This document shows, in pieces, positions 45,802-46,849 of a stretch of DNA of 46,849 nucleotides. The notes under the pieces were generated by a model. It had not been told where the DNA came from. It did not search any database and saw only the letters and a program-made list of their open reading frames with translations. A program made the position numbers and the translations under genes. Source of the DNA: Scenedesmus sp. ARA3 (taxonomy: Eukaryota > Chlorophyta > Chlorophyceae > Sphaeropleales > Scenedesmaceae); NCBI GenBank assembly GCA_004335835.1, contig RWJK01000266.1, forward strand, positions 1-46,849, written 5' to 3'. Position 1 is the first letter of the stretch. Every line of letters starts with the position of its first letter.

Positions 45802-46214
45802 ATCAGTACATGCATACGGTGCATGAGTGACAATTTTTATTGTACATTTATTGACCGGTTATCAAACTGCAACAACATGGTATCTGTTGATGTACTTGAC
45901 CTTGTGCTTCCAAGCTGTAGCAACCGATTGATGTGATGGTGGCAACTCAATCTTGGATATAGTATTAATGCCTACCAAGTCGGCAAGCTTCACGTTGTGT
46001 AACACCTGAGAATGTGGCGACACGCAATCGATTCAACACTAAGAAGTTGCAAGTGTGAAGAGGAACAAAAACAAGGATGTTTCACCAACATGCACATGTG
46101 GTCCGCATGATTTTGTTTGCGTAGTTGGCCGTTTAATCTCAAGGGACTTCATTCAAGTCATGATCAAGGCTCAAATGTGTGACTGTGTTTTGTGACTAGT
46201 CCTACGCGTTAGAT

Positions 46215-46443
46215 TTGTTTGCGCAACCCTAAACCCTCAGAAACACCATCAAACGAGATAGATTAGCTTCACACACATATGCACCTATGCCACCTATGTC
46301 AGCACATGTCGTTTCGATGCTTGTTTGCGCACCCCTAAACCCTAAACCCCCAGAAAAACCATCAAACGAGATATATAAGCTTCACACACATGTGCACCTA
46401 TGTCACCTATGTCAACACATGTCGTTTTGATGCTTGTTTGCGC
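46215..46443. repeat. Tandem 106-113-bp repeat carrying CCCTAAA
   Basis: The word TTGTTTGCGC recurs at 46215, 46321 and 46434, bounding two copies of a repeat that share CCATCAAACGAGATA, AGCTTCACACACAT and CACATGTCGTTT. Each copy opens with one or two CCCTAAA units. The copies differ by scattered substitutions and by one extra telomere unit in the second. Confidence 0.9.
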
Positions 46444-46587
46444 TCTTGAGCGTGGCAAGCAGGTGGCGGGCGCCAGTCGGCACGCACACACTTGCTGGCC
46501 CAGACCCTGTTTGGCATGGGGCCAACCTAAGCAAGTGCCAAGTCCTACGCTGCAGCTTGCACGTATCAAATGCAACTGCTATATTTC

Positions 46588-46700
46588 TAGGGTTTAGGGT
46601 TTAGTTTTGAGGGTTTAGGGTTTAGGGTTAAAAGGGTTAAAAGGGTTAAAAGGGTTAAAAGGGTTAAAAGAGTTAAAAGGGTTTAGGGTTTAGGTTTTAG
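46588..46700 (+). repeat. TTTAGGG and GGGTTAAAA telomere-like array
   Basis: Several TTTAGGG units flank a core of five perfect 9-base GGGTTAAAA units (46625-46669) and one GAGTTAAAA variant, followed by TTTAGGG again. This is the densest telomere-like block in the window. It is interstitial in this assembly, with about 150 bases of unrelated sequence to its right. Confidence 0.93.
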
Positions 46701-46849
46701 GACAACCTACACCCCCCTCTCTCCATTGAGAAATGGGCTGTTTGACAAAGCGACAAAAAGCAAGGTGCCATGTGAACTGCATGAAGCTTGCATGCTCAAC
46801 TCAATGTACATGTAGTGGTGTGTGCATGCCTAGTTTTTCATGTGAAGCC

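Larger units (their letters stand above)
45802..46849. other. Gene-poor, repeat-bearing right end
   Basis: Over 1 kb with lower GC than the rest of the window and no supportable exon. It contains CCCTAAA-type motifs in tandem repeats and a telomere-variant array. The character resembles subtelomeric or relic-telomere sequence, although the sequence continues without a clean telomere to the window edge. Confidence 0.55.

Noticed and set aside
1..46849. tRNA and rRNA genes
   Set aside because: Scanning for B-box-like GGTTCGA words and rRNA cores by eye gave no candidate that folds; a covariance-model search would be needed to be sure.

Overview
The window looks like nuclear DNA of a green alga, probably a chlorophycean (Sphaeropleales/Volvocales-like). 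The genes are broken into many short exons with GT-AG introns. Coding sequence is GC-rich and full of CAG/CTG-type Gln, Ala and Ser tracts. Telomere-type TTTAGGG motifs occur, and TGTAA (the usual chlorophycean poly(A) signal) lies downstream of several stop codons. No prokaryotic operon, CRISPR array, rRNA or convincing tRNA was seen. Exon models were built by hand: each was chained through GT/AG sites with consistent intron phase and checked for a total length divisible by three.

Layout from left to right: (1) the 3' part of an Argonaute gene (+, 705-3568; MID and PIWI with an intact slicer tetrad), preceded by intronic repeats and a 53-nt near-perfect hairpin; (2) a 19-exon gene (+, 4907-13241) for a coiled-coil protein with C2-like beta-sandwich modules, only tentatively CCDC17-like; (3) a two-exon gene (-, 16248-17871) for a low-complexity protein carrying a likely PP1-docking RVxF motif; (4) a 20-exon gene (-, 19378-29460) for a very large Ulp2/SENP6-7-type SUMO protease of about 1,894 aa, with a CxxC/CxxC element before the protease and a roughly 1,000-residue Gln-rich tail; (5) a 13-exon gene (-, 31302-37142) in which methylthioribose-1-phosphate isomerase (MtnA) is fused in frame to methylthioribose kinase (MtnK); (6) a RimO-type radical-SAM methylthiotransferase (+, 37526-41638) with a plastid-like leader, divergent from gene 5 across 383 bp; (7) a multi-pass membrane protein resembling the drug/metabolite or nucleotide-sugar transporter superfamily (+, 42159-45617); (8) a gene-poor end with CCCTAAA-bearing tandem repeats and a 9-bp telomere-variant array.

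The genes are unrelated housekeeping and regulatory genes rather than a cluster. The most notable observations are the bifunctional MtnA-MtnK fusion, which joins two consecutive steps of methionine salvage, the outsized Ulp2 protein, the candidate PP1 regulator, and the hairpin inside the Argonaute locus. Spacers at 3569-4906, 13242-16247, 17872-19377, 29461-31301 and 45618-46849 hold no gene I can support firmly.
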